9,500 nt of DNA from Candidatus Sulfotelmatobacter sp. (GTDB taxonomy: Bacteria > Acidobacteriota > Terriglobia > Terriglobales > Acidobacteriaceae), in assembly GCA_030037575.1 (NCBI GenBank), contig JASHRB010000748.1, positions 1 to 9,500 on the forward strand, written 5' to 3'. Below are positions 1 through 7,489 of the stretch, in pieces. Positions within the stretch are counted from its first letter, which is position 1. Each line of letters starts with the position of its first letter. The position numbers and the translations under genes are program-made. The notes under the pieces are model-generated. The model saw nothing but the letters and a program-made list of their open reading frames with translations, had not been told where the DNA came from and made no database searches.

Positions 1-35
1 GCGGGTTGCGAAGATTGATACGGAGCCAACGAAAA

Positions 36-62
36 CCAGAGGCGGATCATCTCCGCCTCTGG
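36..62 (-). terminator. Intrinsic terminator of the tol-pal operon
   Basis: A perfect 11-bp inverted repeat (CCAGAGGCGGA at 36-46, TCCGCCTCTGG at 52-62) encloses a 5-nt loop. On the minus strand the stem is followed directly by TTTT. It starts 12 nt beyond the pal stop codon, so it fits a Rho-independent terminator closing the Tol-Pal transcript. On the plus strand no T-run follows, so it acts mainly for minus-strand transcription. Confidence 0.85.
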
Positions 63-74
63 TCATGACAGACA

Positions 75-839
75 CTACTTCTGATATACGAAGTGGCCGC
101 GGCGGTTCTGTTGCCAGCAGGCTTCGTTGTCTTCCATACAGAACGGCTTTTCTTTGCCGTAGCTGATGGTCTTGATGTTGCCTGCGCTCACTCCAGCCGC
201 GACCAATGCGTTCTTTACCGAAGAAGCGCGCTGATCGCCCAGAGCCAGGTTGTACTCGGTCGAGCCGCGATCGTCGCAGTGGCCCTCGATCGTGAAGCTG
301 ATGTTCGGGTGCTGCGTCAGGAACTGCGCATCCGACTGGATGGCAGACTCCTGGTCGGCGCGGATATTGGACTTGTCGTAATCAAAGTAAATGTCTTTGA
401 TGTTCTGTCCAAACAGGTCCTCATCGGACGGAGCCGGGGTCGCTGCCGGAGGCGGCGGAGGCGGTTGCGTGACCGTCAACCGCGTGGTCGCTTCCTGCGT
501 CCCGCCGGCCCCCTTGGCCGTCAGGTGGTAGGTGGTGGACTCACTCGGGCTGACCGATTGAGAGCCGCTGGCCTGGACCGCACCAATGCCGTCGATGGAC
601 ACGTCAGTCGCGTTGGAGGTCTGCCAGCTTAAGGTGGCTGATTGCCCAGCCTGTATCGTGTCGGGGCTCACGGAAATCGAAGCAGTTGGCGATGGTGGAG
701 GAGGCGGCGGTGGCGGCGGAGGCGGTGCGGCTTTCTTTTTGCAGGCGCCCAACGTAAGAACCGCGCACAATGCGGCCACGGTGGCGAGCGTTTTCACAGC
801 TTGTTGCAGGTTCGTCTTGTTCACGTTGTCCCTCTTCAT
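75..839 (-). CDS. pal: Peptidoglycan-associated lipoprotein Pal with Ig-like insert
   Basis: Outer-membrane lipoprotein of the Tol-Pal complex that grips peptidoglycan and is released by TolB/TolA. The 254-aa product has a lipoprotein signal peptide ending in the lipobox LGAC, with Cys33 as the lipidated residue. A run of 11 prolines (39-49) follows, then an Ig-like beta-sandwich module (about 52-124, with the SWQTSNAT and TTYHL patterns of bacterial Ig folds). A second proline-rich spacer (126-137) leads to an OmpA-C/Pal domain (about 146-253). In the OmpA domain, IYFDYDKSNIR, GHCDDRGSTEYN and LGDQRA match the family. Asp189 and Arg204 correspond to the residues that bind diaminopimelate in OmpA-like domains, and NRRGHF closes the fold. 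E. coli Pal is about 173 aa, so the Ig module and spacers account for the extra length. The ATG at 839 is preceded by GGGAGG with 5-nt spacing. It is the last gene of the operon, 119 nt after tolB. Confidence 0.95.
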   Translation of the reverse strand: MKRDNVNKTNLQQAVKTLATVAALCAVLTLGACKKKAAPPPPPPPPPPPSPTASISVSPDTIQAGQSATLSWQTSNATDVSIDGIGAVQASGSQSVSPSESTTYHLTAKGAGGTQEATTRLTVTQPPPPPPAATPAPSDEDLFGQNIKDIYFDYDKSNIRADQESAIQSDAQFLTQHPNISFTIEGHCDDRGSTEYNLALGDQRASSVKNALVAAGVSAGNIKTISYGKEKPFCMEDNEACWQQNRRGHFVYQK

Positions 840-852
840 TAATTCCTCCCGC

Positions 853-874
853 GAACCCGAACTGCTTTGGGTTC
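853..874 (-). other. Hairpin in the tolB-pal intergenic region
   Basis: GAACCC (853-858) and GGGTTC (869-874) form a perfect 6-bp stem with a 10-nt loop in the transcript, just upstream of the pal Shine-Dalgarno (845-849 on the plus strand). It could affect pal translation or stabilise the processed 3' part of the operon mRNA. No T-run follows, so a terminator is unlikely. No function is demonstrated. Confidence 0.35.
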
Positions 875-958
875 CGACGAAGTGATATGTATTCCCGACT
901 GCTCAAACCGAAATCTTTCTTCCCCACCGGAATTTTTTGTCCCGCCGGCGCTCGACTG

Positions 959-2338
959 CTACTTCCAACTCCAATCCGGCTGCGAATTACGCCCGGTAAA
1001 GGTCAATTGATGGAGTTTGGTTCCATCGGCAAGCATCATCCAGATTTCGTCTTTGCCGGACCGCCTGGATTGAAACACAATATGCCTGCCATCCGGCGCC
1101 CACCAAGGAAAATCATTAAACCCGCCGTCATGGGTGAGCTGCACCCACTGCTTGCTGGCAATATCCATCAAGTAGATGTCCGATGAGCCGGGCGCGCCGG
1201 CGCCGTATCGTCGTGTCCAGGCCATGGTTAGAAACTGGCCGTTCGGCGACCAATTCGGCGAGACTGCGTATCCCTGATCGGTCATGCGCTGCTGATTGGT
1301 GCCATCGGCTTCCATGGTATAAACCTGGGGCAATCCTGTGTCCCCGCTTACAAAGGCTATCTGCGCGCCCGTCTTACGGTTCCAGGTCGGGGAAACATCG
1401 GGCCCTTTGCCTGTGGTCATTTCGCGCAGATTTCCGCCGGAGGCGTCGCAGACATAAATTTGAGCGCGACCGCCCCTGGTCGACGAAAATGCCAGCCGCC
1501 CGCCATCGGGGGACCAGGACGGCGAAAAATTATCTCCCCCAACATGTGGGAAACTCACCGACCGGTTGAGGTCGATCGAGTACATCAGAATCTGCCAACC
1601 GTACTTGGCCACGCCGCTGAACGCGAGCCTCGAACCATCCGGCGAAATCCGCGGCGAAAGAGCCAACCCGCCCAGATGCGTGACCTGATGCTGGTTTGCG
1701 CCGTCGTAATCCATCACCCAGATTTCCTTGTGTCCCGAACGGTCGCTGACAAAATAAATCTTGCTCTCGGCAATGCCGGCGATGCCACCGCCTAGCCGGA
1801 AGATGATGTCGTCGGCAAACCGGTGGGCAATGAGCCGTACGGCGTCGTCGGTCGGAACGTCCATATATTGCTTGCCGAGAACCTGCGCCGAAGCCGTATT
1901 TTTCACGTCGTCAAGCCAGCCTTGGACGACGACCCTGCCGCCCGACACTCCCAGATTGCCGAACGCCAGCATGCCTGCGTTGGGCGGGGGCGAATTCCAC
2001 GCCTGGAACGTCACGTCTGTCGGCTGCGCGGGCACTTGCAGAGGATAAAAACTCTTTGAGACCAGTTCGACGATCCCGGAATTATCCAGGTCGTTCCAGA
2101 AGGTATCATTGAAGGTTTTGAGGAATGCGGCGTTCTGCGGGTCGGCGTTTGCCGCCTTAAAATCGGGTACCGCCAGCCGCACCTTCTCCACGCCCAGGCC
2201 CGATCCGGTTCGAACCCAATCCTGCGCAAGAGAGTCGCGGACATTCGCCCACAAAAAAATCAGGGACAAAATTAAAGCACAAAGAAGCTGCGTGTCGGGC
2301 ACGGCAGAGGGGGTGATCTTTCCGTTTTTTTTGTCCAT
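959..2338 (-). CDS. tolB: Tol-Pal system periplasmic protein TolB
   Basis: Periplasmic beta-propeller that cycles between binding Pal and TolA. With the ATG at 2338 the protein is 459 aa, near the usual 430-450. A hydrophobic export signal (residues 18-31) ends at a likely cleavage site after SLA (38), leaving QDWVRTG as the mature N-terminus. Residues about 50-185 form the TolB N-terminal domain (VRLAVPDF; later AHRFADDIIFRLGGGIAGIAESKIYF in outline). Residues 190-455 hold repeated TolB/PD40 propeller blades: SDRSGHKEIWVMDYDG, ISPDGSRLAF, WSPDGGRLAFSS, SPNWSPNGQFL, WAPDGRHIVFQS and a final QPDWSWK. The reading frame extends further upstream to a TTG at 2437, but that extension would place about 33 extra residues ahead of the signal peptide, so 2338 is preferred. 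The Shine-Dalgarno (AAAAGG) abuts the ATG and is poor. It lies about 200 nt after tolA, so it may also have its own promoter. Confidence 0.95.
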   Translation of the reverse strand: MDKKNGKITPSAVPDTQLLCALILSLIFLWANVRDSLAQDWVRTGSGLGVEKVRLAVPDFKAANADPQNAAFLKTFNDTFWNDLDNSGIVELVSKSFYPLQVPAQPTDVTFQAWNSPPPNAGMLAFGNLGVSGGRVVVQGWLDDVKNTASAQVLGKQYMDVPTDDAVRLIAHRFADDIIFRLGGGIAGIAESKIYFVSDRSGHKEIWVMDYDGANQHQVTHLGGLALSPRISPDGSRLAFSGVAKYGWQILMYSIDLNRSVSFPHVGGDNFSPSWSPDGGRLAFSSTRGGRAQIYVCDASGGNLREMTTGKGPDVSPTWNRKTGAQIAFVSGDTGLPQVYTMEADGTNQQRMTDQGYAVSPNWSPNGQFLTMAWTRRYGAGAPGSSDIYLMDIASKQWVQLTHDGGFNDFPWWAPDGRHIVFQSRRSGKDEIWMMLADGTKLHQLTFTGRNSQPDWSWK

Positions 2339-2391
2339 CCTTTTCGAGCCGTGAGGCGAGCTGCTGGGACCAATGGATACCGCGAACGACA

Positions 2392-2408
2392 ATATCGTAA
2401 TCCGATAT
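2392..2408. promoter_or_regulatory. Palindrome in the tolA-tolB gap, possible internal control site
   Basis: The 200-nt gap 2339-2538 contains no gene. It holds the inverted repeat ATATCG (2392-2397) / CGATAT (2403-2408) inside an AT-richer patch. On the minus strand TTGCTT, a 17-nt spacer and TACGAT make a weak sigma-70-like pair running into this palindrome. In E. coli tolB-pal can also be transcribed apart from tolQRA, so an internal promoter/operator is reasonable, but the match is weak. Confidence 0.3.
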
Positions 2409-2538
2409 GTTCTTATAAGCAAGTTACGCTTGTCCAAGCGACGCGCGTGGAATCTAGAAGATTATCAGGAGAACACCGCATGCCGGGAACCCTTTTACCC
2501 CCGTTCTATCGATGCGCGAGCCCGCTCTGGGGCACCGA

Positions 2539-3310
2539 TTATTTCTTGTAATCGAACCAATACTCCACGGAAATCTTGCTGCCGCTGTAATCCGCTGGCA
2601 GCGGCCCGAAAGTGTCGATTCTCTGCAGGGCCCGGACCGCAGAAATGTCCAGCGAAGGCACCCCGCTCGATTGCTCGACCTGGACGTCATAGGGATGCCC
2701 GTCCCGGGCTACGTCAAAGGTGATGTAAACGCGGTTCGCACTGGTAATGTTGGGGTCGACCTCGTACTTCAGCCAGTTGTCCGAAACTTTGCGCTGAATG
2801 ATTTGTACGTACCAGCCGTAGCGGCTGCCGAAATCGCCTCCGCTTCCGGTGATGCCGAAACCGCCCTTTGCGCCGCCCGCCGCGAAGCTCCCGTAAGGCC
2901 CGCTGACCGGTCCGCCTTCACCGAACGCAACCTGGTTGGTTTGTTCTTCGGTAACCGGCTGGGGTTTTGCCGTTGTCGCCGTAGGGGTTTTCTTGGGCTT
3001 AACCTTGGTGTTTTTGCCTTGAATCTCAATCGCATCCGGCTCTTTTTCTTCTTCCGGTTTCGGCTGAGATTGGGTCAGGCCCTTGGACTCGTTCGCCAGC
3101 ACATTCTGAGTGGGCGCAGGTGTCGCCGGCAAGGGCACGTTACTTACCAACGTTACTCCAATCGACGATCCGCCCCCGCCCGATCCCCAGCCCTGGCCAT
3201 GCGGGCCGGCAAAGAAGATCGCGTACAGCAGAACCAGCCCGGCCACCGCCCCGTGAAACCCTGCCGACCAGCCCAGGGCCTTCGGCCAGCTGTCGTGCTC
3301 GAAAAAAATC

Positions 3311-3327
<17 letters not shown>
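2539..3327 (-). CDS. tolA: TolA/TonB-family periplasmic energy transducer
   Basis: Inner-membrane-anchored protein that carries the TolQ/TolR motor force across the periplasm to TolB/Pal. The 262-aa protein has a cytoplasmic N-terminus, one membrane segment (about 23-40), then a Gly-rich stretch (45-54). A charged Pro/Lys/Glu/Thr periplasmic arm (about 64-130) and a second Gly-rich linker (136-168) follow. The C-terminal TonB/TolA domain covers about 172-262, with WYVQIIQRKVSDNW at its start, VYITFDVARDG in the middle and SVEYWFDYKK at the end. It is far shorter than E. coli TolA (421 aa) and lacks the long Ala/Lys-rich helical domain, so on sequence alone it would be called TonB-like. The position between tolR and tolB argues for the TolA role. 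The ATG at 3327 lies inside the tolR 3' end (17-nt overlap), with a GGA 7 nt upstream, suggesting translational coupling. Confidence 0.88.
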
Positions 3328-3738
<411 letters not shown>

Positions 3739-3739
<1 letters not shown>

Positions 3740-4449
3740 CAGCGCCTCACTTCCGCCGTGGCCTGCGCTTGAAGATTTTCGATGGCGTTGAGGATCTCGA
3801 GGGAGAAATCATCGCCGCGAGCGGCAAAGGTGCGAATGGAATGGCCGATGAGGTTATAGGCAATGACGGCCGGAATCGCCGCCACCAGACCGGCGGCAGT
3901 GGTGATCAGCGCTTCGGAAATTCCCGGAGCAACCGCGCGCAGGGTTGCGGCCCCGGCTGTTCCCAGCCCATGGAAGGCATCGATAATTCCCCAAACTGTT
4001 CCAAACAGCCCAATAAATGGCGTGACTGCCGCCGTAATTGCGAGCCAGGGAAGGTTCCGCTCCAGGCGCGAGATTTCTTCCGAAGCACCGATCTGCATAC
4101 CACGCTGCACCGCGCTTAGGCTCTGCGGCGAACCAACAGGGCCGGAAAGCTGCCGCTTATACTCCCGAAAACCGCCTTCGAAAACTCCCACCAGCGGACT
4201 CGGGCGGAATTGGTCGGCCACGGCCGCCACATCCTGCAACCGTTGAGCGCGGCGAAATGCACGCACAAACCGTCCGCTCTGCAAGCGAGCCCGCCGGATC
4301 AGGCTCCACTTGGTGAGAATGATGGCCCACGAAATAAGGCTAAACGCGAGCAGGGTGAGCAGCACAAACTTGGCTACCGCACCGGTGTCGGAGACGAGGT
4401 CGACAATTTCGCCGCCACCGTAGAAGGCAAGCAAATAGAAGAAGCGCAT
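3739..4449 (-). CDS. tolQ: TolQ/ExbB-family motor protein
   Basis: Inner-membrane channel subunit that, with TolR, converts proton flow into movement of TolA. The 236-aa product has the three membrane helices of MotA/TolQ/ExbB proteins: about 25-47, 134-158 and 173-202. Helices two and three carry the hallmark sequences VTPFIGLFGTVWGIIDAF (142-159) and APGISEALITTAAGLVAAIP (174-193), with the conserved membrane threonines (Thr143, Thr183/184). A large cytoplasmic loop lies between helices 1 and 2 (about 50-130). Length and motifs are complete. The ATG at 4449 is preceded by AAAGGA about 13 nt away, a somewhat long spacing. It is the first gene of the operon, directly behind a TATAAT box. Confidence 0.95.
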
Positions 4450-4452
4450 CGG

Positions 4453-4483
4453 TTGACAGGTTTCCTTTGTTCGCGATTATAGA
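4453..4483. promoter_or_regulatory. Candidate divergent promoter between tolQ and the PRC-barrel locus
   Basis: On the minus strand a perfect TATAAT sits at 4481-4476, giving a short leader of roughly 20 nt before the tolQ ATG. The matching -35 is poor. On the plus strand a perfect TTGACA (4453-4458) is followed by TATAGA (4478-4483) at a long 19-nt spacing. The two -10 candidates overlap, so transcription in the two directions could compete. The minus-strand -10 is the better supported part. Confidence 0.45.
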
Positions 4484-4510
4484 TGATTGCTGCGCCTCAG
4501 AGCCCCGCAC

Positions 4511-4555
4511 AGATTACGATGAATCTGAAACATAAACGAGATTACGCGAGGTAAT
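4511..4555. promoter_or_regulatory. Paired short repeats upstream of tolQ
   Basis: AGATTACG occurs twice (4511-4518 and 4539-4546), 28 bp apart. Each copy starts a small inverted repeat: AGATT...AATCT (4511-4526) and ATTAC...GTAAT (4541-4555). The site lies 30-80 bp upstream of the candidate tolQ -10, where an activator or repressor could bind. No known regulator consensus is recognised and the repeats are short. Confidence 0.25.
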
Positions 4556-4640
4556 GTGACTGCCTCGCTATACCCCGCGCTTCCGACCCGGATCAAAGGC
4601 CGCAAGAATAAAATGCGTTGCAATTCGGGAGGACTCAACC

Positions 4641-5313
4641 ATACGGCGAAGGGGATGCTAGGAAATTATCGCTTCGGCAACCTCGCGGAAGACATTCGCA
4701 GCTCCAAACTCTACGGCCTGAATGACGACAAACTTGGTAAGACCGAGGACGTTACTTTCGAACACGCAACCGGGAACATTTGCTACCTGGTGGTCGATAC
4801 CGGCGGCTGGCTTTGCACCAAGAAATTCATCGTTCCAGCCCACCGCATTGTGGCTTCTGTTGCGCACAAAGACGACTTTGCCGCGAATTTGACCAAACAT
4901 CGGATTGAAAGCTTTCCCCCTTACGGGAGTTCGACCTGGAATCGCACGAGCAATGGGCTGATTATGTAGACCGCTATGGCGCGCAGTGGAAAACCGACCC
5001 GGCGATGCGCCGGGCCGAAACCGACCGTAACATCACTCCCACGACGTATCGGGAAGCGGCAAACATGTCTTCCGAGCGCGCTTCGGGCAATCTTCCCGCC
5101 GGTAGGAGAATACCGGCCGTCCCAGGCCCGGCGGGAAATTCGGCCATCGAAGACGCCGATGCGTTGGAAGGCTTTGCCGCCAGCACTGATACCGTCGAGA
5201 TCGACAACAGCGCAGGTTGCATCGGCGGCCGCTGGGACACTTTCCCAGGATCGCCTGCGTGAGCGCCGCAAGAAGTGGCCGGCGTCCCGACTGAGTATCG
5301 GAAAGCAAGCTGA
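4641..5313 (+). pseudogene. Frameshifted PRC-barrel domain protein
   Basis: Remnant of a soluble PRC-barrel protein, a family often linked to stress or envelope functions with no settled role. The first frame reads from about 4643 through MLGNYRF (ATG at 4655) into the PRC-barrel core: KLYGLNDDKLGKTEDVTFEH, then NICYLVVDTGGWLCTKKFIVPAHRI. It continues to IESFPP and then runs into a stop at 4967-4969. Adding one C to the CCCCC run at 4916-4920 switches to the frame REFDLESHEQWADYVDRYGA..., which continues to a stop at 5260-5262. Removing one C near 5244 gives FQDRLRERRKK, and adding one A near 5272 continues VAGVPTEYRKAS to the stop at 5311-5313. At the 5' end a strong GGGAGGA (4627-4633) is spaced for a start at 4641, but the bases there read AT-ACG; one missing G would restore ATG ACG GCG. 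Four small lesions within about 670 bp, beside intact genes, indicate decay rather than a single sequencing error. A shorter product from the ATG at 4655 could still be made. Confidence 0.75.
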
Positions 5314-5378
5314 TCTTACATTTGGTAATGCATCGTTAAGGCGCTGCTTGAATTGTGAACCGGGCACCCAGCCCCCGA

Positions 5379-5433
5379 GGTCATCCCGAAGCCCCGCGCC
5401 TTCATCGGCGGGGCAAGGGATCTCGCGAGATCC
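5379..5433. repeat. Dispersed-repeat-like palindromic element
   Basis: The element begins GGTCATCCCGAA. It contains a perfect 7-bp stem, GCCCCGC (5391-5397) / GCGGGGC (5408-5414), and ends in the perfect 16-bp palindrome GGATCTCGCGAGATCC (5418-5433). The wording 'GTCATCCCGA ... GGGATCTCGCGA' resembles intergenic repeats scattered through many acidobacterial and related genomes. That resemblance is recalled, not searched. It lies outside coding sequence. Confidence 0.5.
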
Positions 5434-5485
5434 GGCGCGGCTGCAGCAGTCGCACATTTTTTACCGTCTCGACCTTTGCGGCATC

Positions 5486-5521
5486 CCTTTGTGCGCTTTG
5501 CGGTGAAACGCTTTTGCTTTT
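5486..5521. repeat. Dispersed intergenic motif (CTTTG-rich)
   Basis: The stretch contains CCTTTGTGCGCTTTGCGGTG followed by AAACGCTTTTGCTTTT. It is an imperfect tandem of CTTTG-type units that resembles the 'CCTTTGCG...TTTGCGGTGAAA' motif seen between genes in diverse bacteria. Only one copy is in the window, so the repeat status is inferred from recall. Confidence 0.35.
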
Positions 5522-5593
5522 CAGGACGAAACTTTCAGCTCCCGGGACGGCAGAGAACGAACCGCAAAGAAAACCATCCCTCCCGCCTTTTCA

Positions 5594-5610
5594 TGCTATT
5601 CTGCGCAGAA
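5594..5610 (+). promoter_or_regulatory. Candidate recN promoter element with operator-like palindrome
   Basis: An extended -10 (TG at 5594-5595, TATTCT at 5597-5602) lies about 35 nt before the recN GTG. It overlaps the perfect 12-bp palindrome TTCTGCGCAGAA (5599-5610). RecN is SOS-controlled in several bacteria, so a repressor site here would make sense. The palindrome does not match the E. coli or Bacillus LexA boxes, and no clear -35 is seen. Confidence 0.35.
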
Positions 5611-5636
5611 CTTCAAGCCTGGCGAGAGATGACCCT

Positions 5637-7430
5637 GTGCTGGTGGAACTGCGGCTCGAAAATTACGCGGTGATTGACAACGCGGCCGTAGAATTTGCCC
5701 CCGGTTTGAATCTTCTCACCGGCGAGACCGGTGCCGGCAAGTCGATTCTGATCGATGCGCTCGCGCTTCTGCTCGGGAACAAAGTGTCAACTGATGTAAT
5801 CCGCTCCGGCGCTGAGAAAGCCGTGGTTTCAGCCGTTTTCGAATTCGCCGACGGAATGCAATCGCAGAACAGTTTAGCCGCGATCGCAAAAACCCTTGAG
5901 CACAACGGTCTCGACGGATGCGGAGATAGTTCGCTGATCATCCGCCGCGAAATCGCTGGCAGCAGCAGGGGAAGAGTCTTCGTCAATAATCAACCAGCAA
6001 CGGTTGCCGTCCTGCGGCAGCTGGCGCCTCATCTCGCGATCATTCATGCGCAGAGCGAATCAATCTTTTCTTTCGACGCTGCCGCCCGATTGAATCTGCT
6101 CGATGTCTTCGCCGCCATCGATCTTGCGCCGGTCGCTGCCGCGTTCGAATCATGGCAAGAGGTTCGCAGTCGCATCGCTGATCTGGAACAGGACGAGCAG
6201 GACCGCCTGCGCCTAGTTGACCTGTGGCAATTCCAAAAGCGTGAGATCGAGGAAGCGAAATTACAGCCGGGAGAAGACCAAAAACTTGAAGCCGAAAAGC
6301 GCGTCCTCGCCAACGCCGAAAAAATCTATAACGCCGCGATGCACGCCTTCGATCTGCTTTATGAAGGCGACGCTTCCGTGTCTTCATCGTTGCGGGCTGC
6401 ACAAAAGCAGGTCGAAGAACTGGCGCGGTATGAACCGCAATTTCAGGAGGCGCTGGCAGCGCTGGAAAACGCGCGCATCAGCGTCGAGGACGTCGGGACA
6501 ACGGTGCGCGACTACGCCGGCGGAATCCAGGCGTCGCCTGAACATTTGTCCGAAGTCGAAGATCGGCTTGCATTGCTCGACCGGCTGAAGCGCAAATATG
6601 GTCCGACGCTCGACGAAGTGATCGGCTTCGGCGTCGAGGTTTCGCGCAAGCTTTCAGAAATCGAACATAAAGACGAGATCCTAGGCCAGCTGCGTGCTGG
6701 GCTGGCGAGTACGGCGACAGAATACTCTCGAGTTGCTCGCTCCGTTTCCAGACATCGCCGCGAAGCCGCTGGCAAGCTCGAAAAACTGGTGGAAGCGGAA
6801 ATCAACGATCTGGGGATGAAATCGAACTTCCGCATCGAGATCACGACCAGCGAAGAAGAAGGGAAGTGGAGCGCAGCCGGAATCGATCAGGTCGTCTACA
6901 TGATCGCGACCAATCCCGGCGAGCCGATGCGTCCGCTCGAACATATCGCCTCGGGCGGAGAACTATCACGGGTGATGCTGGCACTAAAGGTGAGCATCGA
7001 AGCGGGCGAATCAAATGTGGCGCGAACGCTCTCGGCCGCGAGTCAGGGCGCAAACGGTGGAAGATCGGTTCAGGGCCGCGTGAGCCAATCGAAAAAGCTT
7101 GGGGCTTTGACCCCTGCTCAGCGCACCATGGTCTTCGACGAAATCGATAGTGGCATCGGAGGCCGCGCCGCCGAAGCCGTCGGCAAAAAGCTCAAAGCGC
7201 TCGCCCGTTCGAATCAGGTGGTCTGCATCACCCATCTGCCGCAAATCGCGACCTTCGCCGATCATCACTACGTGATCGAAAAGAAGGAGCGCAACGGCCG
7301 CACCCGCACCACTATTCGTGCGATCACCGGCGACGAGCGCACCGAGGAAATCGCCCGCATGTTGAGCGGCGCTAAACTGACCGAAACCTCCCGCAGACAT
7401 GCCGAACAGATGATTCGGGCGAACGCATAG
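5637..7430 (+). CDS. recN: DNA repair protein RecN
   Basis: Cytoplasmic SMC-like ATPase that acts on DNA double-strand breaks and promotes RecA-dependent recombination. With the GTG at 5637 the product is 597 aa, slightly above the usual 550-570. It opens with the RecN start MLVELRLENYAVIDN and Walker A GETGAGKS (29-36), followed by RGRVFVNNQPATV. A long Glu/Lys/Arg-rich coiled coil runs from about 160 to 340. The ABC signature ASGGELSR is at 438-445, Walker B MVFDEIDSGIGG starts at 498 (Asp501, Glu502), and THLPQIA starts at 532 (His533). Signature and Walker B are separated by about 50 residues, some 30 more than in E. coli RecN. The extra Gly/Ser/Gln-rich part is around 457-494. GAGAG lies 8 nt upstream of the GTG; the open frame back to 5355 is not RecN-like. 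It stands alone on this strand, convergent with the downstream lipoprotein gene. Confidence 0.95.
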   Translation: MLVELRLENYAVIDNAAVEFAPGLNLLTGETGAGKSILIDALALLLGNKVSTDVIRSGAEKAVVSAVFEFADGMQSQNSLAAIAKTLEHNGLDGCGDSSLIIRREIAGSSRGRVFVNNQPATVAVLRQLAPHLAIIHAQSESIFSFDAAARLNLLDVFAAIDLAPVAAAFESWQEVRSRIADLEQDEQDRLRLVDLWQFQKREIEEAKLQPGEDQKLEAEKRVLANAEKIYNAAMHAFDLLYEGDASVSSSLRAAQKQVEELARYEPQFQEALAALENARISVEDVGTTVRDYAGGIQASPEHLSEVEDRLALLDRLKRKYGPTLDEVIGFGVEVSRKLSEIEHKDEILGQLRAGLASTATEYSRVARSVSRHRREAAGKLEKLVEAEINDLGMKSNFRIEITTSEEEGKWSAAGIDQVVYMIATNPGEPMRPLEHIASGGELSRVMLALKVSIEAGESNVARTLSAASQGANGGRSVQGRVSQSKKLGALTPAQRTMVFDEIDSGIGGRAAEAVGKKLKALARSNQVVCITHLPQIATFADHHYVIEKKERNGRTRTTIRAITGDERTEEIARMLSGAKLTETSRRHAEQMIRANA

Positions 7431-7440
7431 GACAGGTTGC

Positions 7441-7459
7441 TCTCCGCCGCATGTGGAGA
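7441..7459 (+). other. Small hairpin after recN
   Basis: TCTCCGC (7441-7447) and GTGGAGA (7453-7459) form a 7-bp stem with one G-U pair and a 5-nt loop, 10 nt after the recN stop. No T-run follows, so it may only protect the 3' end of the mRNA. Confidence 0.3.
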
Positions 7460-7489
7460 ACTCAGTCGAATCGAATTGCGCGAAAGAAA

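Larger units (their letters stand above)
5314..5636. other. Non-coding stretch upstream of recN
   Basis: No gene is supported between the PRC-barrel remnant and recN. The recN frame is open through most of it (from 5355), but the encoded sequence is Arg/Pro-rich low-complexity with no resemblance to RecN. It covers hairpin and dispersed-repeat-like DNA, so it is read as intergenic. Confidence 0.7.

Noticed and set aside
93..632. Long plus-strand frames opposite pal, tolB, tolA and tolQ.
   Set aside because: They are antisense shadows of well-identified genes in GC-rich sequence, with no family features of their own.
2339..2437. Longer tolB start at a TTG (2437).
   Set aside because: It would place about 33 residues, including a second hydrophobic stretch, ahead of a normal signal peptide; the ATG at 2338 gives the usual length.
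4921..5457. Minus-strand 178-codon frame across the PRC-barrel remnant.
   Set aside because: The plus strand gives recognisable PRC-barrel family text in the same DNA; the minus frame has no domain and no good start.
5355..5636. N-terminal extension of recN in the same open frame (94 codons).
   Set aside because: It is Arg/Pro-rich, covers repeat-like non-coding DNA, and the RecN family begins at MLVELRLENY; the GTG at 5637 has a suitable GAGAG upstream.
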